Below are positions 57,215 through 64,000 of a stretch of DNA of 64,000 nt, piece by piece (position 1 is the stretch's first letter; each line of letters begins with the position of its first letter). A program made the translations under genes and the position numbers. Source of the DNA: JBFMFH01 sp040752275. Its GTDB lineage: Bacteria > Acidobacteriota > Vicinamibacteria > Vicinamibacterales > JAKQTR01. The notes beneath the pieces are model-generated. The model was given only the letters and a program-made list of their open reading frames with translations. It did not search any database and was not told the origin of the DNA. Location: the NCBI GenBank assembly GCA_040752275.1, contig JBFMFH010000022.1, positions 37,931 to 101,930 of the forward strand, written 5' to 3'.

Positions 57215-57776
57215 TCTGCTCGGTGCTCTTGCGCGGGTGTTCACAACGCTTGGCCTCGACTGGTACGTGTTCGGGGCGCAGGCGGCGCTCATCTGGGGGC
57301 GACCGCGGCTCACGGCTGACGTCGATGTGACGGTCAGGTTGGCCTCCGACGACACGGCCGGTTTTGTCGAGGCGCTTCAGCGGCGCGGATTCCGTTTGAG
57401 GGTTGCCGGTACTCCCGAGTTCGTTCGGCGGACCCGGGTCCTGCCGTTCTCACATGACGCCAGCGGGATAGCGGTTGACGTCGTCCTGGCCGGCCCAGGG
57501 CTGGAGGAGCTCTTTCAGTCGCGGGCGGTCATGCTCGATATCGGCGGTGAGCCGGTACCCGTCATCAGCCCTGAAGATCTGATCGTGACGAAGATACTGG
57601 CAGGCCGCCCGAAGGACATCGAGGACATCCGGGGTGTGCTGGTCGAGAGGGGAGACCGCCTCGATTTCGCTCTCGTCCGTTCGACGCTGCGGACGCTCGA
57701 AGACGCACTGGGGCAGAGCGATTTGGTGCCGGTTCTGGAGGCCGAGGTGGCGCGCTGGCGGCACAGCATGCGTTGA
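57189..57776 (+). CDS. nucleotidyltransferase-fold protein (AbiEii/AbiGii-like)
   Basis: 195 aa from GTG 57189. WYVFGAQAALIWGRPRLTADVDVTV gives the G-x-x-A loop and D-x-D pair; VISPEDLIVTKILAGRPKDIEDI with the K-x4-RPKD-x2-D segment is typical of AbiEii-related transferases. Strand order and length suit the minimal nucleotidyltransferase fold. Second of three such modules in the island. Confidence 0.7.
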   Translation: MPFPAGPADLLGALARVFTTLGLDWYVFGAQAALIWGRPRLTADVDVTVRLASDDTAGFVEALQRRGFRLRVAGTPEFVRRTRVLPFSHDASGIAVDVVLAGPGLEELFQSRAVMLDIGGEPVPVISPEDLIVTKILAGRPKDIEDIRGVLVERGDRLDFALVRSTLRTLEDALGQSDLVPVLEAEVARWRHSMR

Positions 57777-57801
57777 AGGGGGCTCTTGTCCGATCGTTCC
57801 G

Positions 57802-58010
57802 ACCGCGTGTTCGAGGCCCTGGCGAGACTGGACGGTCGATCGAACGGCGGGACCCGAGGCATCGGCTGCATGGTACATCGTCCGCCTGCACCACCGATGC
57901 CGGGCTGGGACCGACGAAATCAGGCGGAATGCGAGCGTTCGCAGCCGCTACGTTGCGGATTCTGCCGCCGGCCTTCGACGTGGACGCTGCAGATTCTGCC
58001 GCCTGTACGG
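57802..58010. other. recombination debris: NTase tail fused to Uma2 head and operator copy
   Basis: 33 bp (57802-57834) identical to 58855-58887 inside the next nucleotidyltransferase gene, joined directly to the 38-bp Uma2 head (57834-57871, encoding MQPMPRVPPFDRP on the minus strand), then a diverged copy of the operator region (57955-57999). No gene between 57777 and 58204. Confidence 0.75.
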
Positions 58011-58191
58011 GAGGTCGCTGTGCCTGGGACTGTCACGTTGCCCTGTGCCCGAGTTCCGAGTCGCGACCACGATGTATGGGCGAGGTCGAATCGGGGCCTC
58101 CCGTGCCCAGGCTGAGACTAGCCGGGTGTCGCCGGGCCATTGCGGGTCCGACAGAGACTTGTACAGGCAGGCAGGGGCGGAAGTTGCCCCG

Positions 58192-58197
58192 TATAAT
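58192..58197 (+). promoter_or_regulatory. TATAAT -10 box, leaderless arrangement
   Basis: TATAATG seven bases before the GTG start at 58205, so the mRNA would begin at or within a base or two of the start codon. No -35. Confidence 0.4.
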
Positions 58198-58204
58198 GTG
58201 GGCC

Positions 58205-58426
58205 GTGGAGCATCGGCACCTGACGCACACGGCGTGGACGCTCGCGGCGGTGGATGACGCGATCGCGCGGGGCCGGATGGACGACTGGAAGGCTCTGCGC
58301 CTCGCGGCGGTGCGGGACCCGGGCGTCCGTGACCGGATACTCCGGGTGTGCGCGGCACATCTTGCGGATCCGACCGAACAGCGTTTCTACTTCTGGGACT
58401 ACTATGTCCGCCACCACGTGGCCTGA
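58205..58426 (+). CDS. small partner protein of nucleotidyltransferase 3
   Basis: 73 aa from GTG 58205. AWTLAAVDDAIARGRMDDWKAL, VRDRILRVCAAHLADPTEQR, FYFWDYYVRHHVA: helical, ends in an aromatic/His motif. Overlaps the nucleotidyltransferase by 23 bp. Not related by eye to the 57-kb partner, so each transferase has its own partner type. Confidence 0.6.
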   Translation: MEHRHLTHTAWTLAAVDDAIARGRMDDWKALRLAAVRDPGVRDRILRVCAAHLADPTEQRFYFWDYYVRHHVA

Positions 58427-59078
58427 GTGGGAGCAGGTGCTCTCCGCCGCGGCGCACCTCCAGGTCGTCCTGCCCGGCACGACGCTCGTGGGCGGCACGG
58501 CCGCCGCCATCTACGCGAAGCACCGTGTCTCGTATGATGCGGACCATGTGCTTCCCGATCTCCGCGAACGCTTTGACGGGGTGCTCGCGCAGCTGGAATC
58601 CGTCGCCGGCTGGCGGACCGCTCGCGTCAAACGGCCTGTGTTGATTCTCGGCAGCCTTGATGGGATTGAGACGGGAGTGCGACAGCTCATCCGCGAGCAA
58701 CCGCTCGAGACGGTGGAAGTACCCGTGGAGGGGATGCGCCTGGTGGTCCCAACGGAAGCCGAGATGCTCCGCATCAAGGCCGTGCTCATCCTCAAGCGCA
58801 ACGCCACGCGGGACTACCTCGACTTCGTCGCCCTGGCGGACCGGCTCGGTTTCAACCGCGTGTTCGAGGCCCTGGCGAGACTGGACGAGCTGTACCCGCA
58901 GCCCAATGGAGAATCCGCACTGCAGCAGCTGCAGGTGCAACTCGCCCGGCCGCTGCCGTACGATCTTGATGGCACAGATCTCACGGAGTACCGGCGGCTG
59001 GATTCGAAGTGGCAGGATTGGAGGCGCGTTTCTGCCGCGTGTGCCGCCTGTGCGGCCGGCATCTTCGATCGGATCTGA
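58404..59078 (+). CDS. nucleotidyltransferase-fold protein (AbiEii-like) 3
   Basis: 224 aa from ATG 58404. TLVGGTAAAIYAKHRVSYDADHV gives GG-T and a D-x-D (DAD) pair; VVPTEAEMLRIKAVLILKRNATRDYLDFVALAD is the K-x3-R...D segment of AbiEii-type toxins. C-terminal helices follow. The 3' part contains the 33 bp that recurs at 57.8 kb. Confidence 0.72.
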   Translation: MSATTWPEWEQVLSAAAHLQVVLPGTTLVGGTAAAIYAKHRVSYDADHVLPDLRERFDGVLAQLESVAGWRTARVKRPVLILGSLDGIETGVRQLIREQPLETVEVPVEGMRLVVPTEAEMLRIKAVLILKRNATRDYLDFVALADRLGFNRVFEALARLDELYPQPNGESALQQLQVQLARPLPYDLDGTDLTEYRRLDSKWQDWRRVSAACAACAAGIFDRI

Positions 59079-59182
59079 GAGGCGAACGTACGGGAACCCG
59101 CGTTGAAGCAGGTCCCGCGAACCGCCCAGCCCCGGCCCACCGCGTCCGCGTCATCTCCTGGGGGCTGGGGACATCGACAACC

Positions 59183-59238
59183 GATCCCCGGTCCCCGGTC
59201 CCCGTCTTCCGACTCCTGACTCCTGACTCCTGAATTCT
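59183..59238. repeat. 7-bp tandem arrays (GGTCCCC and GACTCCT)
   Basis: Eight heptamers: GATCCCC, GGTCCCC x2, GTCTTCC, GACTCCT x3, GAATTCT. Two sub-families adjoin in one array, ending three bases before the sdhB stop. Confidence 0.85.
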
Positions 59239-59241
59239 GGC

Positions 59242-59997
<756 letters not shown>

Positions 59998-60003
59998 GGT
60001 CGT

Positions 60004-61953
60004 CTACTTGTAGCTGCGCTGGCTGGGCTTCACGTACTCGAAGCTCAACGGTTCCACATTGCGTGCCGGGAGCTTGCCGTCGCCGGTGAACTCCCACGCC
60101 GCCGCGTGTGTGAAGCGCTCATCATCTCGCAGCGCCTCGTTGTCCGGCGTCTGGTACTCCTCGCGGAAATGGCCGCCGCACGACTCGCGCCGCTCGAGGG
60201 CGTCGAGGGCGATGAGCTCACCGAGCTCCAGATAGTCCGCCACGCGGCCGGCGTACTCGAGTACCTGGCTGAGTTCCGCGCCCGTCGACGGCACCGAGAC
60301 GTTCTGCCAGAACTCCTCGCGCAGCCGTGGAATCTGGCGCAAGGCCTCCTGCAGCCCGGCCTCGTTGCGGCCCATGCCGGCGTGGTCCCAGAGCACCTTG
60401 CCCAGCGCGCGGTGGATCTCGCGGGGCGTCTTCTTGCCCTTGACGGCCATCAGCCGGTCCAGTTTCGCCCGGACCCCGGCCTCCGCCTCCTTGAACGCGT
60501 CGTGATCGGATGTCACCTTCGGCAGCGCCGCGCTCGCCAGGTAGCTCGGCAGCGTGGCCGGCGCGACGAAATAGCCGTCGGCCAGGCCCTGCATCAGGGC
60601 GCTGGCACCGAGCCGGTTCGCGCCGTGGTCCGAGAAGTTGGCCTCCCCGAGGACAAAGAGCCCGGGGATCGTTGACATCAGGTTGTAGTCCACCCACAGC
60701 CCGCCCATCGTGTAGTGGATGGCGGGGAAGATGCGCATGGGCGTCTTGTACGGGTTCTCGTCCGTGATCTTCTCGTACATCTGGAAGAGGTTGCCATACC
60801 GCTCACGGATGACGTCCTCGCCCAGACGCCCGATGGCGTCGGCGAAGTCCAGGTAGACCGCGAGCCCCGTGTCGCCCACGCCTCGCCCCTCGTCGCACAC
60901 GGCCTTGGCCGCCCGCGAGGCCACGTCGCGCGGCACGAGGTTGCCGAACGACGGATACCGACGCTCGAGGTAGTAATCGCGCTCGTCCTCGGGGATCTGC
61001 GTGGCCGGCCGTCTGTCGCCCGCCGCCTTCGGCACCCACACGCGGCCGTCGTTGCGCAGGCTCTCGCTCATCAGCGTGAGCTTCGACTGATGGTCACCCG
61101 ACACGGGAATGCATGTCGGGTGGATCTGCGTGAAGCACGGATTGGCGAAGAGCGCGCCCCGTTTGTACGCCCGCCAGATCGCTGTCGCGTTCGAATTCAC
61201 CGCGTTGGTCGAGAGGAAGTATGCGTTGCCGTACCCGCCCGTTGCCAGCAGCACGGCGTGGGCCTCGAAGCGCTCGATCGACCCGGTGATCAAGTTGCGC
61301 GCGATGATGCCCCGCGCCCGTCCGTCCACGACCACCAGATCCAGCATCTCGTGGCGCGGGAACATCTTCACCGTGCCGGCCCCCACCTGGCGCATCATGG
61401 CCTGGTAGGCACCGAGCAGGAGCTGCTGGCCCGTCTGTCCCCGGGCGTAGAACGTGCGCGACACCTGCGCGCCGCCGAACGAGCGGTTATCGAGCATCCC
61501 GCCGTATTCGCGGGCGAAGGGCACGCCCTGCGCGACGCACTGGTCGATGATGTTGACGCTCACCTCGGCCAGGCGGTGCACGTTCGCCTCGCGGGCCCGA
61601 TAGTCGCCGCCCTTCACGGTGTCGTAGAACAGCCGCGTGACGCTGTCGCCGTCGTTGCGGTAGTTCTTGGCGGCGTTGATCCCGCCCTGCGCGGCGATGC
61701 TGTGCGCGCGACGCGGGCTGTCCTGGATGCAGAAGCTCAGGACGTTGTAGCCGGCCTCGCCCAGGGTGGCCGCCGCCGCGCCCCCGGCCAGGCCTGTGCC
61801 CACGATGATGACGGTGAACCTGCGGCGGTTCGCGGGGTTCACTAGCCTGGCGTCGAACCGGTAGCGATCCCACTTCTCCGGCATCGGGCCAGGTGGAATC
61901 TTCGCGTCGAGCGTCTTCGTGCCGGCCGGGGCAACTCGCGGTGCGCCACTCAT
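60004..61953 (-). CDS. succinate dehydrogenase/fumarate reductase flavoprotein (complex 2)
   Basis: 649 aa. FAD motif VIIVGTGLAGGAAAATLGEAG, His84 in RRAHSIAAQGG for covalent FAD, QIHPTCIPVSGDHQSKLTLMSESLRNDG active site, and AIHYTMGGLWVDYN. ATG 61953 overlaps the cytochrome b stop (ATGA). The larger size and type-B motifs distinguish it from the 571-aa SdhA at 40 kb. Direction of catalysis (succinate oxidation or fumarate reduction) cannot be told from sequence. Confidence 0.95.
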   Translation of the reverse strand: MSGAPRVAPAGTKTLDAKIPPGPMPEKWDRYRFDARLVNPANRRRFTVIIVGTGLAGGAAAATLGEAGYNVLSFCIQDSPRRAHSIAAQGGINAAKNYRNDGDSVTRLFYDTVKGGDYRAREANVHRLAEVSVNIIDQCVAQGVPFAREYGGMLDNRSFGGAQVSRTFYARGQTGQQLLLGAYQAMMRQVGAGTVKMFPRHEMLDLVVVDGRARGIIARNLITGSIERFEAHAVLLATGGYGNAYFLSTNAVNSNATAIWRAYKRGALFANPCFTQIHPTCIPVSGDHQSKLTLMSESLRNDGRVWVPKAAGDRRPATQIPEDERDYYLERRYPSFGNLVPRDVASRAAKAVCDEGRGVGDTGLAVYLDFADAIGRLGEDVIRERYGNLFQMYEKITDENPYKTPMRIFPAIHYTMGGLWVDYNLMSTIPGLFVLGEANFSDHGANRLGASALMQGLADGYFVAPATLPSYLASAALPKVTSDHDAFKEAEAGVRAKLDRLMAVKGKKTPREIHRALGKVLWDHAGMGRNEAGLQEALRQIPRLREEFWQNVSVPSTGAELSQVLEYAGRVADYLELGELIALDALERRESCGGHFREEYQTPDNEALRDDERFTHAAAWEFTGDGKLPARNVEPLSFEYVKPSQRSYK

Positions 61954-62630
61954 GATCGGCCCCCAATGACATACAGCCAGATCGGTATCGAGAAGAACCC
62001 CGCGCCCAAGAGGATCGCAATCACCTTCCCGGCCTTGAGGACCTTCGGCGTCAGCTTCGGGTGGTTCAGGCCCAGCGACTCGAACGCGCTCGAGAAGCCG
62101 TGCCACAGGTGGAAGCCGACGACCACCATGCAGACGGCGTAGAACCCAACCCACACCGGACTCCGGAAGATCTCGGCCACGAGCCGGTACAGGTCGCGCC
62201 CTTCCTCGCCGTGGATCAGCGTCGTGTACCACGCGCCGTACTTCATCGTCCCGACGTGGACGACGAGGAAGATGAGCGTGATCGACCCGGTCCAGATCAT
62301 GGTCGACGAGGCGATCGACTTGCGGCTCGCCCCACCGGCCGGCTGCTTGCTCACGTAGCCGATCGGGCGCGCCCGGCGGTCCGAGAACCACATCAGCACG
62401 GCCTCCAGCATGTGCAGCAGAAAGATGGCGGCGAGCCCGATCTCGGCCGGGATGACCAGCGGGTTCGAGATGAGGGCGTGTGAGTATGCGTTGAAGGTCG
62501 CCGGGCCGACATAGAGCATCAGGTTCCCGATGAGGTGCCCGACCAGGAATCCGATGAGGCTCAACCCGGTCAGCGCGATGAGGAACTTCGACGCAACCGT
62601 TGAGAAGGGTGACAACCTGCGGGATGCCAT
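61950..62630 (-). CDS. type-B succinate dehydrogenase cytochrome b subunit
   Basis: 226 aa, five TM helices. Histidines in GHLIGNLM, LHMLEAVLMW, HVGTMKYGAW and GFHLWHGFSSAFESLGLNHP fit the di-haem b arrangement of the single-subunit anchor. First gene of the C-A-B operon. An 86-bp gap holding little separates it from the heptamer array. Confidence 0.93.
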   Translation of the reverse strand: MASRRLSPFSTVASKFLIALTGLSLIGFLVGHLIGNLMLYVGPATFNAYSHALISNPLVIPAEIGLAAIFLLHMLEAVLMWFSDRRARPIGYVSKQPAGGASRKSIASSTMIWTGSITLIFLVVHVGTMKYGAWYTTLIHGEEGRDLYRLVAEIFRSPVWVGFYAVCMVVVGFHLWHGFSSAFESLGLNHPKLTPKVLKAGKVIAILLGAGFFSIPIWLYVIGGRS

Positions 62631-62725
62631 GAGTGTCTCCAGCCCGGGCCGCCTGGCGGGCCCGGCGCGCGGTTGGGGGGACTCGTGGAAGGTCCGGAGG
62701 AGTCCCGGCGAAGATTCTATCAGGA

Positions 62726-62837
62726 CGGAAGACAGGAGTCAGGAGGCAGAAGACAGAAGGCAGAAGACAGAAGACAGAAGGCAGAAGACAGAAGGCAGAA
62801 GACAGAAGACAGAAGACAGAAGAGAGAAGACAGAAGA
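62726..62837. repeat. 16-unit 7-bp tandem array (CAGAAGA)
   Basis: Sixteen heptamers, mostly CAGAAGA and CAGAAGG, with CAGGAGT/CAGGAGG at the left end: the longest array in the window. No ORF uses it; the minus-strand read-through gives an artefactual CLLSSVF peptide. Confidence 0.92.
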
Positions 62838-62932
62838 TGTCGAGTCGGCCCAGACGGCCGACCACGTTCCGTTCTTGTCTGCGGCGTTGCACGCTTGACC
62901 TTGAAGCGCCTTAGAGGTTCCGAGCAGACCAT

Positions 62933-63298
62933 GTGAGCACGGCGACGGCGTCAAGCCAGAGGCTGGCGGGGTCACCAGCGAGAGCACCGATCGCGGGTGG
63001 CTGCCCAGTCGTGCGCGTCCCTCGAACCGAGCCGACGGCGTCAGTCTGCAAGACGCACCGTGAGGGGGCGACACGCGTGGGGCTGGGGGTCCCCACGCAG
63101 AACAGCGGGACAAGTCCCGGCAAGGTGCGTCTTGCCGGCGAGTGTGAGCGGGGCCGAGCGGTGACCCGCGCCAGCCGACGTCTTGCCGCCGTGTCGAACG
63201 GTCTGCGGAGGGACACCATGGCCAAGCCCGGGCACCACACGCCCGTTGCCGCGCCTCGCACGGTGGACTACAATTGGCCCACCGGTCGAGGCCCCTGA
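62933..63298 (+). other. structured noncoding region, possible decayed group II intron 5' part
   Basis: GTGAGC at 62933 resembles a group II 5' boundary. A 12-bp stem (63048-63059 with 63124-63135) encloses two hairpins, GCGTGGGG-N8-CCCCACGC (63075-63098) and CGGGA-CAAG-TCCCG (63106-63119), a three-way junction. TCGAACCGAGCC and GTGAGGGGGCGAC resemble domain I stretches I know from bacterial introns. A 26-codon ORF (ATG 63218, SD GGAGGG) begins MAKPGHHTPVAAPR and stops at 63298. No reverse transcriptase or domain V is visible. Confidence 0.35.
63246..63274 (+). promoter_or_regulatory. predicted promoter of the PqqD-like gene
   Basis: TTGCCG (63246-63251), exactly 17 bp, TACAAT (63269-63274). 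Start expected near 63281, about 60 bases before the ATG. Confidence 0.5.
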
Positions 63299-63342
63299 CA
63301 CCGGCATCCAGCATTGTGGATCCGCGTGAAGGGAGCGCGACA

Positions 63343-63465
63343 ATGATCCTACCCCGGGCGCGTGAAGATGGCCTGATCGCCGAGGACATCGGAACCGAGG
63401 TCGTTGTGTACGACGACCGCACGGAAAAGGCGCACCACCTGAACCGTACCGCGGCGATCGTCTAG
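63343..63465 (+). pseudogene. PqqD-like small protein cut by an amber codon
   Basis: 40 codons: MILPRAREDGLIAEDIGTEV continuing VVYDDRTEKAHHLNRTAAIV, then TAG. PqqD-fold proteins have Trp there (NRTAA-x-W) and the frame goes on after the TAG as RHADGRRSVADLATLAE, the next family element. TGG to TAG is therefore a single-base nonsense change. SD AAGGGAG precedes the ATG. PqqD-like proteins act as peptide chaperones for RiPP maturases; none is in the window. Confidence 0.7.
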
Positions 63466-63545
63466 CGGCACGCTGACGGCCGCCGCTCCGTAGCGGACTT
63501 GGCCACACTCGCGGAATCACCTGTTCGGACGTCAGCGGAACGTAC

Positions 63546-63878
63546 ATGGGCAGTGGGACAGTGAGCAACTCGACAGGCAATTGTCCGGCGGTTGTCCCGA
63601 GCGGCTCGCTACACATCGTATGCGCCAGCGGCACGAGTTTCACGTTCGAGGTCTATGACGATACGGACAAACGAGTCCTCAAGTGCGCCGCAACCTTGAA
63701 CTCCGACGGCTCATTCACCGGATTAGGCACTGCGCTCCTCGATGACGATCGCTTCGTGCAGGGAACGCTGACAGGCCGAGTCGGCAAGGAAGGTTCGCTC
63801 ACGGCCGAGGAGCGGCTGCAGTACACAGGACCCTGCAGTGGCACCCAGGTCAAGACTCGGAGCGGAACGAAACGCTAG
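63546..63878 (+). CDS. hypothetical protein, probably N-terminally incomplete
   Basis: 110 aa, no family recognised. Starts MGSGTVSNSTGNCPAVVPSG and is beta-rich. The frame is open upstream to about 63478 (TCSDVSGTY before the ATG), which suggests a missing signal-peptide region. Cysteines at both ends. Ends in TAG within CTAG at the putative element boundary. Confidence 0.45.
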   Translation: MGSGTVSNSTGNCPAVVPSGSLHIVCASGTSFTFEVYDDTDKRVLKCAATLNSDGSFTGLGTALLDDDRFVQGTLTGRVGKEGSLTAEERLQYTGPCSGTQVKTRSGTKR

Positions 63879-64000
63879 TGCCCTGGAACCGTGATGCCTC
63901 ACACAATTCCCGGGCGGGGCATCCCGCCTGGCGGCGTTGCTCCTCCCTCACATACCGGGAGTATGCTCAGTCGTCGCGCCTGGCCAGCCGGGCGCCGCGC
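63875..64000. other. window edge, possible insertion-sequence terminus
   Basis: Directly after CTAG begins TGCCCTGGAACCGTGATGCC, then 100 bases with no coding frame of note. The abrupt change at CTAG, the kind of TA-containing target used by some IS630-type elements, suggests an element end. Only one end is visible. Confidence 0.2.

Noticed and set aside
60004..62892. 962-aa extension of the second SdhA
   Set aside because: The added N-terminus reads the heptamer array (CLLSSVF repeats) and the cytochrome b gene out of frame; the ATG at 61953 with ATGA overlap is the real start.

Overview
The window is GC-rich, densely packed chromosomal DNA from a Gram-negative bacterium, most likely an Acidobacteriota member and plausibly class Vicinamibacteria. 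Supporting evidence is the tandem pair of proteins of the acidobacterial VWFA-related type (49-53 kb), outer-membrane genes (LolA, PilQ, Kdo synthesis, LapB), the short EF-Ts and the many secreted IPT/PKD lipoproteins. No rRNA is present; there is one tRNA-Ala(CGC).

Layout. 0-5.4 kb (minus): a rhodanese-like/LolA/TPR-secretin operon, a PnuC + nicotinamide riboside kinase NAD-salvage pair, and a REC/HD-GYP regulator. 5.5-8.3 kb (plus): a solitary DNA methyltransferase and a DUF4258/MqsA-like toxin-antitoxin operon. 8.5-12.6 kb (minus): tRNA-Ala and the translation operon rplM-rpsI-rpsB-tsf-pyrH-frr behind a near-consensus promoter. 13-21 kb (plus): the type IV pilus operon pilMNOPQ followed by two lipoproteins and a TPR protein. 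21-30 kb (plus): pepP-accB-accC, an APC permease, a 2TM/RCK potassium channel, folD-coaE, and an IPT lipoprotein. 30-35.6 kb (minus): a Kdo/LPS operon kdsB-pyrG-kdsA-kdsD-lapB. 36-41 kb: mdh converging on a four-subunit succinate dehydrogenase (A-C-D-B). 41-46.6 kb: an outer-membrane protein, a secreted laminin-G-like protein with a two-component system, and a serine hydrolase. 59-62.6 kb (minus): a second, differently built succinate dehydrogenase/fumarate reductase (C-A-B). 62.6-64 kb: noncoding structured DNA, a PqqD-like gene cut by an amber codon, and a possible insertion-sequence end.

The 47-59 kb stretch is an accessory island. It holds Uma2 nuclease-fold genes (one intact, one dead, one fossil), four copies of a small ribbon-helix-helix (RHH) gene of which only one is intact, three nucleotidyltransferase/partner pairs, two VWFA proteins, a frameshifted collagen-like gene, and a three-gene operon for a 10-cysteine secreted peptide, a signal-anchored protein and a DUF1573 protein. 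RHH copies share a 134-bp identical block, GGAC repeats and a GGTACCA-N3-TGGTACC palindrome, so they look like a duplicating and decaying cassette.

Across the window, many longer intergenic gaps carry tandem arrays with an exact 7-bp period (GGAGACA, GGGATTC, GAAGACA and relatives). These are the most pervasive noncoding signal here and also create spurious Leu/Ser/Pro/Val/Cys-rich ORFs.
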